A stretch of DNA of 22,572 bases from the NCBI GenBank assembly GCA_021852225.1, contig JAJZOA010000227.1:1-22572 (forward strand), in the 5' to 3' direction. This DNA comes from Planctomycetota bacterium. Its GTDB lineage: Bacteria > Planctomycetota > Phycisphaerae > WQYP01. Under the pieces are notes generated by a model. The model was not told where the DNA came from and did no database searches. It saw nothing but the letters and a program-made list of their open reading frames with translations. Shown here piece by piece: positions 8,722 to 17,027 of the stretch (position 1 is its first letter; each line of letters starts with the position of its first letter). A program made the translations under genes and the position numbers.

Positions 8722-10536
8722 ATGACCAGATTCTCCAAAATATCCGCCAACATACTTCCCCGGCCAAGACTTGGCCACGAGCGGTTTCTGGCTTTGGCAG
8801 CCTTTGCCATTGGCGCAGCGATCGCGATTGCCCCGGTAACCGCACAGGTACAGGTTCAACAGGGACAGGCACTGGATGCCAGTAACCAAGTCGGTTCCGG
8901 CGGAAGTAACAATCCCGTTCCCGGCTATTACCCGCAGAATGCCAATAGTTATGGTGTGATTAATTCCGGCGGCGCCAGACTGAACTATCAGGTTGTTCCG
9001 GTTCCTCTGCCCGGCGGAGGAACAAGCTACGCACGGATTCCGCAGATCAGCCAGTCACCTTTTGTAAATGCGTCGGTTTCTCCGGGCCAGGCGGAGCTTT
9101 CGCGGGTGAACGCCGTGAGTGCCGGGGTATCGAGTTTCAGCGCCCAACAACTAGTCAATGGTCAATCCAGTTTTATTGCGGGAAACACTTTGGGACAAAA
9201 TGCACTGGGCGTTTCGCCTAACGGCAATAGTCCGGATTATCTTAATAATAATGCGCTTAACAGCGCGCTGACCAGCCCCCCCACAAATCTGCCGTATGGA
9301 AATCTTGGCTCCGCGCTGCCACCTGGAAGCCTTTACAACTATAACCCCGGCACGGCGAGCAATGGACTGGTCACCGGTGGCGAATCGCAAGTCAGTTCAC
9401 TTTTTGGCCTGCGGCAGGTGCACGTACAGGAAGCCGTTAACCAGAATGATCTGGGCATTCGCAAAGACGGAACCTATGGCCGCCTGAATAACAAGGTGAA
9501 ATCCGATTTAAACAGTGCGGATAACAGTGTCAACAAGCCGCCGCGACCGACGGATTTTATTGTGAACAGCAAAGTATCATCCGCGCCGCTGGGTGATAAA
9601 ATTAACGCGGGGGGCAGTGCCTCGCCCGTTGGCGAGGCGCTGAATTCGTTAAGCGGCTCCCAAGTTGCACCGGGCAGCCGGCCCGCCGGAGACCTTTATC
9701 AGCAACTGCTTGCGGAACTTTCCAGCGGGCATAAAAAGCTCATAACCGCTCCGGGGCTTGGTGGAAAATCGGCCATGACACTTACCACTCTGGCTCCGCG
9801 GAATACTCAACAGGAACAAATGCTGACGGTGGACCCCATTACCGGGTTGCCAATTGCGCCGCTGACCGCCCGCCGCGTGCGTAACGGAATTGCCAGTGGC
9901 CCGGCCCCAAAAACCGGCGGCAAGACTCCCGCGTATATTACGCCTGGCACAGGCACGCTTCTGCACGAAGAAAACAAATTGATTCCCAAACATCTGGTGC
10001 GCGTCCTGCAGGCCGGACAGAAGGTGCACATTCTTAATTCACTGGTGGGTCAGGCACCTGGCGCGTTTAATCAGGAAATGACCCGCGGCCAAGCTGCAAT
10101 GGAAAAGGGAAAATTCATCCGCGCCATGGATGCCTATCAGGGCGCCATGATGCTTAACCAGACTAATCCGCTTCCCATTGTGGGACGCGCCCACGCGGAA
10201 CTTGCCGCCGGCCTGTACGATACCGCCGCGTACGATCTTAAATTCGTATTCCGTCGGCATCCGGAACTTACTGCGGTTCGTTACAACCTTAAAAAGCTTC
10301 TGCCGGCCATTACCATCACCGCCGTCAACAAAGACCTGGCGGGTTTGCTTAAGGAAAAAAGCAAAACCGGCGCATTCCTTTCCGCGTACATGGCGTACCA
10401 GACGGGCAACCGTGCGAAACTTGGAAAGATACTGGCCGAATGGGCCAAATGGCGCAATGGCGGCATGTGGCCCGCAGTGCTCAGCCAGGCCTGGCTGCAC
10501 CACGCCAAAACAACACGGCATGGAGCCAAACAGTGA
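8722..10536 (+). CDS. Secreted low-complexity protein with C-terminal TPR-like region
   Basis: I do not recognise a named family. The start at 8722 is supported by GAGG with about 7 nt spacing; an in-frame TTG at 8671 has no such signal. The 604-residue product begins with a long basic n-region, then the hydrophobic LALAAFAIGAAIAIAP and a likely signal peptidase site after PVTA (about residue 41). This points to export across the inner membrane. Residues 45-390 are rich in Gly, Asn, Ser, Gln and Pro with little regular structure. Residues 450-535 look like tetratricopeptide helices (GQAAMEKGKFIRAMDAYQGA, then HAELAAGLYDTAAYDLKFVF). The C-terminus is helical and basic. Cysteine is absent from the mature part. 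A cell-envelope scaffold or surface protein is likely, but its function is unknown. Confidence 0.8.
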   Translation: MTRFSKISANILPRPRLGHERFLALAAFAIGAAIAIAPVTAQVQVQQGQALDASNQVGSGGSNNPVPGYYPQNANSYGVINSGGARLNYQVVPVPLPGGGTSYARIPQISQSPFVNASVSPGQAELSRVNAVSAGVSSFSAQQLVNGQSSFIAGNTLGQNALGVSPNGNSPDYLNNNALNSALTSPPTNLPYGNLGSALPPGSLYNYNPGTASNGLVTGGESQVSSLFGLRQVHVQEAVNQNDLGIRKDGTYGRLNNKVKSDLNSADNSVNKPPRPTDFIVNSKVSSAPLGDKINAGGSASPVGEALNSLSGSQVAPGSRPAGDLYQQLLAELSSGHKKLITAPGLGGKSAMTLTTLAPRNTQQEQMLTVDPITGLPIAPLTARRVRNGIASGPAPKTGGKTPAYITPGTGTLLHEENKLIPKHLVRVLQAGQKVHILNSLVGQAPGAFNQEMTRGQAAMEKGKFIRAMDAYQGAMMLNQTNPLPIVGRAHAELAAGLYDTAAYDLKFVFRRHPELTAVRYNLKKLLPAITITAVNKDLAGLLKEKSKTGAFLSAYMAYQTGNRAKLGKILAEWAKWRNGGMWPAVLSQAWLHHAKTTRHGAKQ

Positions 10537-10671
10537 AGTACCGACCAACACCCTTTTTTCGGAGGGGCATCAAAGCCCGGCTGAATCCGGGGCGGCGGAC
10601 TGTGGCGCGATTCTATTTGTTGTTCACGACTGTGTGGCAGTCGGACTTTTCCATCGTTTGCGAGCCTTAAT

Positions 10672-12459
10672 ATGACATCCCCGGAATCTGGGCATGCAAA
10701 TATGGAAACCGCCGCCGCGGTTGCGACTTCTCCCGCCGCGACCGGCCTTCGCCCGGCCGCTGCGCCCCGGCTGACCGACTATATTGACCACGCCACGCTC
10801 CAGGATATCCAGGATTCACTGGCATCTGTGGCGGGAGTCAAAGCCACGATTTTGAATCAGGAAGGCGTGGCGCTGACACAGACCACGCTTAGCACGCGCT
10901 TTGTGTCCCGATCAGCCGCCATTGCCGAAGCGCGAAATCAGAAAGGGGACGCCGATCTCGACCAGCCATTCTCCGCCCCAATCATGGTCAATGGCGTGCG
11001 TTTTGGGAGCATTGTCATTGAACCGGCGAAGGCCGCGCCGCTGCGCGCCGCAGCGGTAAAAGAGCTTTCCGAAAAGCTGAATCTGCCGCCCGCGCAGGTG
11101 CGAACACTGGTGGAGGCCCTGAACCAGGAAAGCCTCCTTCGTCGCACGGCAAGTGTGCAGTTTCTTTACCTTATGGCCAACGCCATTTCCCGGCTTTGCG
11201 CCCAGGAGATGCAGCTTCGCCGCAGGATTATGGAGTTATCAACATTATTTAATGTTTCTCGACTTCTGTCCGACGCCCGCGGCCTTCAACAGACGCTCGA
11301 CCGGGTCACTTCGGCTGTGGTGGACGCCATGGACGCCAAAGCCTGTTCCTTAAGGCTTCTGGATGAACAGCGCGAAGAACTGCTGATTAAAAGCGTACAT
11401 AACCTATCGACGGGCTATTTGAAAAAAGGCCCCATTTCGCTGGGTAACAGCGGCGTGGATCGCGAAGCCCTGACCGGCAAATCCGTTTACATAGGAGATA
11501 TGGCCACCGACCCGCGGGTGGCCTATCCGGAAGATGCTCGCCGGGAAGGCATTGCTTCCATGCTTTGCACCGCCATGATGTACCGCGGCCACCCCATCGG
11601 CGTGTTGCGCGTTTATACCGCCGCCACGAGGGAATTCAGTGATTTTGATGTAAGCCTGCTTGAATCCATCGCCTCCCAGGCCGCCGCCGCCATTGAAAAC
11701 GCCCGCCTGGCCCATGAGGCGCTGGAAAATGAGCAACTTCAGCGGCAGGTGCAGATTGCCGCCGAAGTGCAGCGTCGCATGATTCCGCAGGAATCTCCCA
11801 AGGCCGCGGGATTTGATATTTCCGCGCTGTATGTTCCCTGCTTTGAACTGGGCGGCGATTTTTACGATTTTATTCCCTTCGGCAATGGCAGCCTGGGAAT
11901 AGCCGTGGCTGATGTGGTCGGCAAGGGCCTGCCAGCATCTCTCCTGATGGCCAGCGTGCGCGCCGCCGTGCGCGCCCACGCCATTGACATTTACGATCTG
12001 GATGAAATTATTTCGCGAGTGAACCGCGCCGTCTGTGCGGATACCCGCAGCAACGAATTTGTCACACTCTGGTACGGGGTGCTGAATTTTGCCGCACGGC
12101 AGCTTACCTGCAGCACCGCCGGTCACGAACCACCTCTCCTGGTCCGCGCCGGTCAGATTCGCGAATTAACCGCCGGCGGCATGGTCGTAGGTGTGCTGCC
12201 GGACGAAATTTACAGCAAGGAAGTGGTTCAACTGCAGACCGGCGATGTCCTTTTTGTTTATACGGATGGTCTGACCGATGCCATGAATTTTGGTGGCGAA
12301 AAATTCGGCAAACCGCGAATCCGCGATTCCCTTCTGCGGCATTTGCACCTGCCCGCCGAGCAGATATGCCGCCAGATGATGTGGGAAACCCGCCGTTTCG
12401 TCGGCCTTAACCGCCGCACCGACGACACCACCATGGTTGTCGTCAAGGTTACCGGCTGA
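10672..12459 (+). CDS. PocR-like/GAF sensor with SpoIIE-type (PP2C) phosphatase domain
   Basis: A cytosolic signalling protein of 595 residues, similar in plan to RsbU-type regulators that dephosphorylate an anti-sigma-factor antagonist. Residues 35-180 resemble a PocR sensory domain (LQDIQDSLASVAGVKATILN, then the helix with FLYLMANAISRLC), but the paired Cys of typical PocR domains are missing. A GAF domain follows (about 186-345). The PP2C/SpoIIE domain starts after IAAEVQRRMIPQ. It has the metal-binding Asp residues in GGDFYDF (Asp396), VADVVGKG (Asp414), YTDGLTD (Asp532) and RTDDTTMVVV (Asp584, Asp585), so the phosphatase should be active. No STAS-domain antagonist, RsbW-type kinase or sigma factor lies in the window. 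The start has only a weak GAG upstream; a Met at residue 11 is an alternative. The gene is 135 bp downstream of the secreted protein gene, so co-transcription is possible. Confidence 0.9.
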   Translation: MTSPESGHANMETAAAVATSPAATGLRPAAAPRLTDYIDHATLQDIQDSLASVAGVKATILNQEGVALTQTTLSTRFVSRSAAIAEARNQKGDADLDQPFSAPIMVNGVRFGSIVIEPAKAAPLRAAAVKELSEKLNLPPAQVRTLVEALNQESLLRRTASVQFLYLMANAISRLCAQEMQLRRRIMELSTLFNVSRLLSDARGLQQTLDRVTSAVVDAMDAKACSLRLLDEQREELLIKSVHNLSTGYLKKGPISLGNSGVDREALTGKSVYIGDMATDPRVAYPEDARREGIASMLCTAMMYRGHPIGVLRVYTAATREFSDFDVSLLESIASQAAAAIENARLAHEALENEQLQRQVQIAAEVQRRMIPQESPKAAGFDISALYVPCFELGGDFYDFIPFGNGSLGIAVADVVGKGLPASLLMASVRAAVRAHAIDIYDLDEIISRVNRAVCADTRSNEFVTLWYGVLNFAARQLTCSTAGHEPPLLVRAGQIRELTAGGMVVGVLPDEIYSKEVVQLQTGDVLFVYTDGLTDAMNFGGEKFGKPRIRDSLLRHLHLPAEQICRQMMWETRRFVGLNRRTDDTTMVVVKVTG

Positions 12460-12504
12460 TTTTTTTGCCTCTGGAAGGACTGGCCGCGCGGGCCGCGCTA
12501 CCGT

Positions 12505-13977
12505 ATGTTGAACAACATGAAACTGCGGCTGCATTTCCGCCAAATCCCACTGCCGGCCGATGATACCGTCGGAATGCCGCGAGCGATTCTTGCGGTCCAG
12601 CCGCACGAGCCTGACACCGCAGCGGAAGTTGCCCTGTTGTACGATCCGGCGGGCAGATCCGTTCTGGCCACCCATCCGCTGGTGACGCTTCAAGCAAATC
12701 GCACGCGGGCGGCCTGTTTTTTTTCCAGCACCACCCATCGGCCTTATGCGTCGGGCGCCGCCAGTGCAACACCCGCCCCATCCGTATCGATTCAAACCGC
12801 GCTCCAGCAATGGCAGGCGGCCATGGATGGTATTGAATTAATGGCCGACGAACCGCTGCCCGATCTGTTCGGCTGGCTGGGCTGGATCAGTTACGATGCG
12901 GGTTTAATGCTGGAAAGTCCCGATATTTTTTCCAGTCTTCCACCACGACTCCCGCTTTTCCGCTGGCAGCTTTTCCGCGACTATTATATTTTTGACCATC
13001 GCAATCGTCGGGCGCAATTGCTGCACATATCCGCACACGATGCCCCAAATGCAGATGTCGCGCTTCGCCGCATGGAAGATACCCTGCGAAGCGCCACAGG
13101 CGACAACGTTGCGTCCACAAATGGCCGGGCCGAATTGGTGGATCAGACACATCGCGCGGAATTTCAGCGGGCTGTGCAACGTACACTTGAATTCATCCGC
13201 GCCGGAGATATTTATCAGGCCAATATCGCCGCACGCTGGTGCATGAAGACCGATATCCCGCCGGCGGAACTTTTCGCCCGCATCAGCCATTTAAGCCCGG
13301 CACCCTATGGCGGCATTTTCAGATTCCCGCACGACCACCAGTCGCACGCGATTCTTTCAGTCTCGCCGGAATTGTTTATTGAACGCCGGGGCCGGAACCT
13401 GCGGACGCGTCCGATTAAGGGCACGCGGCCGCGTTATCCCGACCATCCGGCCGCAGACCTGACCGCGTCACGCGACCTGCTGCAAAGCCCCAAGGAACAG
13501 GCCGAATTAGCCATGATAGTGGACCTGCTGCGGAATGATCTGGGGCGCATCTGCCGGACCGGAAGCATCCGCGTCACTGAGCCGCGAATGCTCGAACAAC
13601 ACCCGACCGTATGGCATACCGTCGCGGAAATTTCCGGATTGCTTGACGCGGGCGCTTCCTGGGGCGACATCATTGCAGCCCTTTGCCCCGCCGGTTCGAT
13701 CAGTGGCACGCCGAAAATCCGCGCCACTGAAATTATCGCGGAGTTGGAACAGACCCCGCGCGGAATTTACTGCGGCCACATGGGATGGATCGGCCCCGCC
13801 GGAAACGGCACGCTGAATATCGCCATTCGCACGGCTCATCTGGCCGGGAATGAATTTGTCTTTCAGGGCGGTGCCGGAATTGTGGCCGAAAGTGAACCGG
13901 CCGCGGAATATGAGGAAGTACTGGCCAAGATTCGCGCCATGCTGACCATCGTACGGGCCACGTCCGCACCACTTTGA
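12505..13977 (+). CDS. pabB: Aminodeoxychorismate synthase component I (PabB)
   Basis: A chorismate-utilising enzyme of the anthranilate synthase I family that, with a glutamine amidotransferase subunit, makes 4-amino-4-deoxychorismate for p-aminobenzoate and folate. The 490 residues carry FGWLGWISYDA (N-terminal domain), then IRAGDIYQANIAAR, SVSPELFIER, the RPIKGTRPR motif (Lys305), IVDLLRNDLGR, the CPAGSISGTPK segment and GGAGIVAESEPAAEYEE. The Lys in PIKGT is typical of PabB, whereas anthranilate synthase TrpE has Ala there, which is why I name pabB. The glutaminase subunit (PabA/TrpG) and the lyase PabC are not in the window. Neither the ATG at 12505 nor the one at 12517 has a close ribosome binding site, so the start is uncertain. 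Confidence 0.9.
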   Translation: MLNNMKLRLHFRQIPLPADDTVGMPRAILAVQPHEPDTAAEVALLYDPAGRSVLATHPLVTLQANRTRAACFFSSTTHRPYASGAASATPAPSVSIQTALQQWQAAMDGIELMADEPLPDLFGWLGWISYDAGLMLESPDIFSSLPPRLPLFRWQLFRDYYIFDHRNRRAQLLHISAHDAPNADVALRRMEDTLRSATGDNVASTNGRAELVDQTHRAEFQRAVQRTLEFIRAGDIYQANIAARWCMKTDIPPAELFARISHLSPAPYGGIFRFPHDHQSHAILSVSPELFIERRGRNLRTRPIKGTRPRYPDHPAADLTASRDLLQSPKEQAELAMIVDLLRNDLGRICRTGSIRVTEPRMLEQHPTVWHTVAEISGLLDAGASWGDIIAALCPAGSISGTPKIRATEIIAELEQTPRGIYCGHMGWIGPAGNGTLNIAIRTAHLAGNEFVFQGGAGIVAESEPAAEYEEVLAKIRAMLTIVRATSAPL

Positions 13978-14009
13978 TTTAGCCGGCAGTTGCGGATGGA
14001 ATGAAATAC

Positions 14010-14038
14010 TTGATATTCGCACGTAGACGCATTAGCAT
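14010..14038 (+). promoter_or_regulatory. Candidate promoter for the SPFH gene
   Basis: TTGATA (14010-14015), a 17-bp spacer and TAGCAT (14033-14038) match 5/6 and 4/6 of the sigma70 consensus. The SPFH start codon is 70 bp further on. A CCCCGGGG-centred palindrome lies just after the -10 box. Confidence 0.35.
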
Positions 14039-14043
14039 CTTTT

Positions 14044-14060
14044 GCATACCCCGGGGATGC
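14044..14060. repeat. Palindrome GCAT-a-CCCCGGGG-ATGC
   Basis: Inverted repeat with one unpaired A, centred on CCCCGGGG. It starts six bases after the proposed -10 box of the SPFH gene, so it would fall around the transcription start, a position that suits an operator. There is no T run, so it is not an intrinsic terminator of pabB. Confidence 0.3.
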
Positions 14061-14108
14061 TCGGAGAATCAATCCGTATGCCTATTATGTCATTTTTTGG
14101 AGTAACCA

Positions 14109-14975
14109 ATGGCTGGAATTAGAAGCGTTATTTCCACTCTGGCGACCAACGGCGAAGAGGTGATGGGACCGGACACAATTCTCTGGCACTATCCAAGCAA
14201 CGACATAATGAATGGATCGCTGCTGACGGTGGAAAGCAATCATTTCTGCGTGCTCAAATCCCGTGGTGCCATTCTTAACGTCTATGAGACCGGTCAATTC
14301 CCGGTTGAGACTCCGCAGCGCCCGCTCATCGGTTCAATACAGCAGGCGTTCTACGGCGGACAAAGCCCATGGCAGTACGAGGCGCTTTACATCAATAAGG
14401 CGAAGCTTGTGGTGCAGACACAGGGGCTTGCACTATCCAGAGAAATGGCGGAAATGACCTACAATGTGGACTATTACGTTCATGTTGACACGAAGGAGGA
14501 TGCCATTGCCCTGGTCCAGCATATGCCCTACCGCGGCCACTCACTGACCACCAAAGACCTTAATTCTTACGCTGGACCGGTGGTGGAACAGGCTATCAAT
14601 CAGATGATTCAGCTTACGCCGCTGGAATCGGTCAATGAAAAAATTGCGGATTTGACCCAATTGGTATTTGGACATCTGCAGGACTTTCTTAAAACTTACG
14701 GTATTTCATTAAATACTGTTAAAGTGTTGGTGCATCCGGCCGACCCGCGGATGAAGGCGTTAATCGCATTAAAGGCATTCGGACTCAACGAAAAAGAAGC
14801 TGTCCGATATTACACTGCCATGCTGATGGCGGAAAAGGGCATCATCAGCGCGCCGAACATGGCCGTTGGCCTGCCGTTCAACATCGGCTTCGCCGTACCG
14901 GGCATGGGCATGGGCATGGACTTGCCTTCCGGAGCCGCCAACACAGCGGAATCGGCCGGGGCGGCCAGCGCATAG
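14109..14975 (+). CDS. SPFH/band-7 domain protein
   Basis: A 288-residue protein of the SPFH (stomatin/prohibitin/flotillin/HflK) superfamily, in the group often annotated as virion-core-like SPFH proteins. It has no N-terminal transmembrane helix, unlike HflK or stomatin. The SPFH core covers about residues 25-235 (ILWHYPSNDIMNGSLLTVES, NKAKLVVQTQGLALSREMAE and TYNVDYYVHVDTKEDAI can be seen). A C-terminal glycine/methionine-rich tail follows, including GMGMGM and an Ala/Ser-rich end. The family forms ring- or filament-like assemblies at membranes, but the role of this subgroup is not established. The start at 14109 has TTGGAG 8 nt upstream. The gene is 72 bp ahead of a small unknown gene with an equally strong start signal, which suggests an operon. 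Confidence 0.85.
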   Translation: MAGIRSVISTLATNGEEVMGPDTILWHYPSNDIMNGSLLTVESNHFCVLKSRGAILNVYETGQFPVETPQRPLIGSIQQAFYGGQSPWQYEALYINKAKLVVQTQGLALSREMAEMTYNVDYYVHVDTKEDAIALVQHMPYRGHSLTTKDLNSYAGPVVEQAINQMIQLTPLESVNEKIADLTQLVFGHLQDFLKTYGISLNTVKVLVHPADPRMKALIALKAFGLNEKEAVRYYTAMLMAEKGIISAPNMAVGLPFNIGFAVPGMGMGMDLPSGAANTAESAGAASA

Positions 14976-15047
14976 GAAAACCCGGCCCCTCGCTTGAATC
15001 GGCAGACCATCCGACTGGCCCATCTCATCGGCTTTTGGAGGTTGTAC

Positions 15048-15593
15048 ATGACCGAAATAACCAACCCGCTGTTGCAAAAGCTTGACCTCATGCTGCTGGG
15101 GGATGGCTTTAATTTCTACCGCGCGGAAAATCGGCTGCGCGCCGACGATCTGCTGGTCCGCCAGAAAGCCTGTGCGCCGCTGGGTGATGCCGCGCGGCGC
15201 ATCGGCGAACTTGCTATTGAATTTCAGAATAACCACATCCCCGCACCCACACGGGACCAACCCTATCCGCCTGCCGAATTAACAGCCATCCTGCGGCAGC
15301 TTACCGAACTGCGAGCACGCATTTCAGGCATGGCTGCGCGCATACAGGGTCTGCCAGCGCCCGCCCAGGACCGGATATGGCGGCGGTTCAGGAACGAACA
15401 GGGGCTGCTGGAACAACTTCTGGTCGCGGACGCGGATATGCTTGAAAATTCGGGCCATATTCAGCGGCTCTGCGCCGCACTGACCTGTCCGGAGTTAAAA
15501 AGCCCCGTGGCCGGAATGGCTATTTCCAATGCGCTGGACCAGTTGGATACCGCCTGCAACCGGCGGAGGTCCCTTCTGGAAATACCCGGATAA
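15048..15593 (+). CDS. Hypothetical helical protein downstream of the SPFH gene
   Basis: A 181-residue product that I cannot assign to a family. The start at 15048 is chosen because TTTGGAGG lies just upstream at a good spacing; the longer frame starting at 14994 has no such site. The sequence is rich in Leu, Ala, Arg and Gln with few glycines, and reads as mostly alpha-helical (LLVRQKACAPLGDAARRIGE, ILRQLTELRARISGMAARIQ). There is no signal peptide and no membrane segment, so it is probably cytosolic. Its tight position after the SPFH gene and strong ribosome binding site suggest that it is translated in the same operon and may bind the SPFH assembly. Confidence 0.72.
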   Translation: MTEITNPLLQKLDLMLLGDGFNFYRAENRLRADDLLVRQKACAPLGDAARRIGELAIEFQNNHIPAPTRDQPYPPAELTAILRQLTELRARISGMAARIQGLPAPAQDRIWRRFRNEQGLLEQLLVADADMLENSGHIQRLCAALTCPELKSPVAGMAISNALDQLDTACNRRRSLLEIPG

Positions 15594-15816
15594 ACAAGCA
15601 AGTGAAAGGCCCTGTATCTTCGCAGCCGTGATCTTACCCAGGATATTGGCGCCAGGATTGGTTGCGGCACGGCCGCGATGCGTCATCCGTAGCGCAACAC
15701 GTTCCGCCGGCGCGCCGCGAGACGGGCATACACCGCCAAATAGCACCGGAATACTGAAAACCGTCCAATATTTCGGTCTTGTTTAAGCAGTGCAACAAAA
15801 ATGGGGTAGACTTCAC

Positions 15817-15839
15817 GCTGGCCTGTTCGTCAGGCCAGC
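15817..15839. repeat. Perfect 9-bp hairpin with TTCGT loop
   Basis: GCTGGCCTG (15817-15825) and CAGGCCAGC (15831-15839) are exact reverse complements around the 5-nt loop TTCGT. The stem is very stable but has no T run on either side, so it is not a standard terminator. It may be part of an RNA structure or a palindromic repeat element. Confidence 0.5.
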
Positions 15840-15982
15840 CTGGAGCAACCGCAATTTCGGCTCGCAAACTGCATACAGTACTGATGATTCAAAAGCCATA
15901 CGGCCGACTTTCCCCCGCCGCCACCGACGGTTTCCATGGTACCGGGCCGCACCCGCCATCCGCTGATAAAATTATTTTTGCC

Positions 15983-16010
15983 TTGAAAATGATGGACGCA
16001 ATGGTATCCT
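15983..16010 (+). promoter_or_regulatory. Candidate promoter for argB
   Basis: TTGAAA (15983-15988), a 16-bp spacer and TATCCT (16005-16010) resemble a sigma70 promoter. The argB start codon is 49 bp downstream. I see no clear ARG-box-like operator around it. Confidence 0.42.
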
Positions 16011-16058
16011 GAACGGCTTGCTTTCGGCGCAGCCGGAGGTGCGTGACTGGAGTCTGCC

Positions 16059-16952
16059 GTGGACATACCCATGGATCCTGGCGTGCTGGAAAAAGCCGGC
16101 ACGCTCATTGAAGCACTGGGCTACATCCAGCGTTTCAATGAAAAAATTGTTGTCGTCAAACTCGGCGGTTCCTTCATGGACACCCAGACCGAGTTGAGAA
16201 AAGTCCTTACGGACATCGTCTTTATGCGCGCTGTGGGTATGAAACCCATCGTGGTCCATGGCGGGGGCAAGGCCATCACTCAGGCCATGACCGATGCCGG
16301 GCTTAAAACTCAGTTTGTCATGGGACGCCGCTACACCGACGACCGCACCCTGGCCATTGCCGAACATGTGCTGATCAACGATATTAACACGTTTATTGTG
16401 GCCACCATTAATTCACTTGGCGGAAAGGCCATGCCGCTGCATTCGCTGGGCAGCGCGGTACTGTTCGGTGAAAAGCTTTTTCTCCCTGGGCAGGATGGCC
16501 AGCGGGTGGACATAGGCCGCGTCGGCCAGGTGACCAGTGTAAATTCCGAACTGCTGCGGGCGCTGACCCAGGCGGATTTCATACCCGTTATTGCGCCAAT
16601 TGCGCTGGATTCCTCGGGCGGAAAATTGAATGTCAACGCGGATACCGCCGCCGGCTTTGTGGCCGCCGCCATCTCCGCTGAGAAAATGGTGCTCGTGTCG
16701 GATACCCACGGTATCCGCCGCACCCGGGATGACGCCCATTCGCTGGTGCGCAGTATCACCCGTCGCGAAATTGAATCGCTGGTCGCCGAAGGCCAAATTG
16801 GCGAAGGCATGCTGCCCAAGGTGGAAGCCTGCTTTATCGCCCTTGATGGAAGTGTCAACAAAACCCACATTATTGATGGACGATTTCCCCATTCCCTGCT
16901 TTTGGAAATATTTTCTGATATGGGAGTGGGCACGGAAATTGTCCGCGGCTAA
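16059..16952 (+). CDS. argB: Acetylglutamate kinase
   Basis: Phosphorylates N-acetyl-L-glutamate, the second step of arginine synthesis, in the cytosol. The 297-residue length fits the family. Key motifs are VVVKLGGSFM (residues 31-40), the phosphate-binding VVHGGGKAIT (65-74), the NVNADTAAGFVAAAISAEKM segment that binds the nucleotide, and GEGMLPKVEAC. The N-terminal helix (EKAGTLIEALGYIQRFN) before the KLGGS motif is the extension seen in arginine-sensitive, hexameric ArgB, so feedback inhibition by arginine is plausible. I use the GTG at 16059 because GGAG lies 6 nt upstream; the ATG at 16071 would sit about 18 nt away. The gene is followed by a terminator-like hairpin and argF. Confidence 0.95.
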   Translation: MDIPMDPGVLEKAGTLIEALGYIQRFNEKIVVVKLGGSFMDTQTELRKVLTDIVFMRAVGMKPIVVHGGGKAITQAMTDAGLKTQFVMGRRYTDDRTLAIAEHVLINDINTFIVATINSLGGKAMPLHSLGSAVLFGEKLFLPGQDGQRVDIGRVGQVTSVNSELLRALTQADFIPVIAPIALDSSGGKLNVNADTAAGFVAAAISAEKMVLVSDTHGIRRTRDDAHSLVRSITRREIESLVAEGQIGEGMLPKVEACFIALDGSVNKTHIIDGRFPHSLLLEIFSDMGVGTEIVRG

Positions 16953-16974
16953 ACCGGAATATGAATTCGTTTTC

Positions 16975-17006
16975 AGGCCGAAGGATGCCATCCGGCGGCC
17001 TTTTTT
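16975..17006 (+). terminator. Terminator-like hairpin between argB and argF
   Basis: AGGCC (16975-16979) pairs with GGCCT (ending at 17001), and an inner GGAT-GCC-ATCC stem sits at the top. The outer stem ends in a run of six T residues (17001-17006). It fits an intrinsic terminator 22 nt after argB, but it also ends only 21 nt before the argF start codon. It may therefore end the argB transcript or attenuate transcription into argF. Confidence 0.62.
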
Positions 17007-17027
17007 AATTTGTTCGGAGCAAACCAC

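Larger units (their letters stand above)
15594..16058. other. 465-bp intergenic region before argB
   Basis: No credible gene is seen. Short frames on both strands give unrelated, low-quality translations. The region contains a perfect 9-bp hairpin (15817-15839) and a promoter-like pair near its right end (15983-16010). The length is unusual for this window, where most gaps are below 150 bp, so a decayed gene or a non-coding RNA is possible. Confidence 0.5.

Noticed and set aside
10178..10675. + strand frame between the secreted protein and the phosphatase
   Set aside because: It overlaps the TPR-like part of the secreted protein in another frame and lacks family resemblance.
12421..12466. 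Possible terminator after the phosphatase gene
   Set aside because: A perfect GACGACA/TGTCGTC stem exists and a T run lies at 12460-12466, but the two are separated by 15 nt and the stem is inside the conserved TDD motif coding region.
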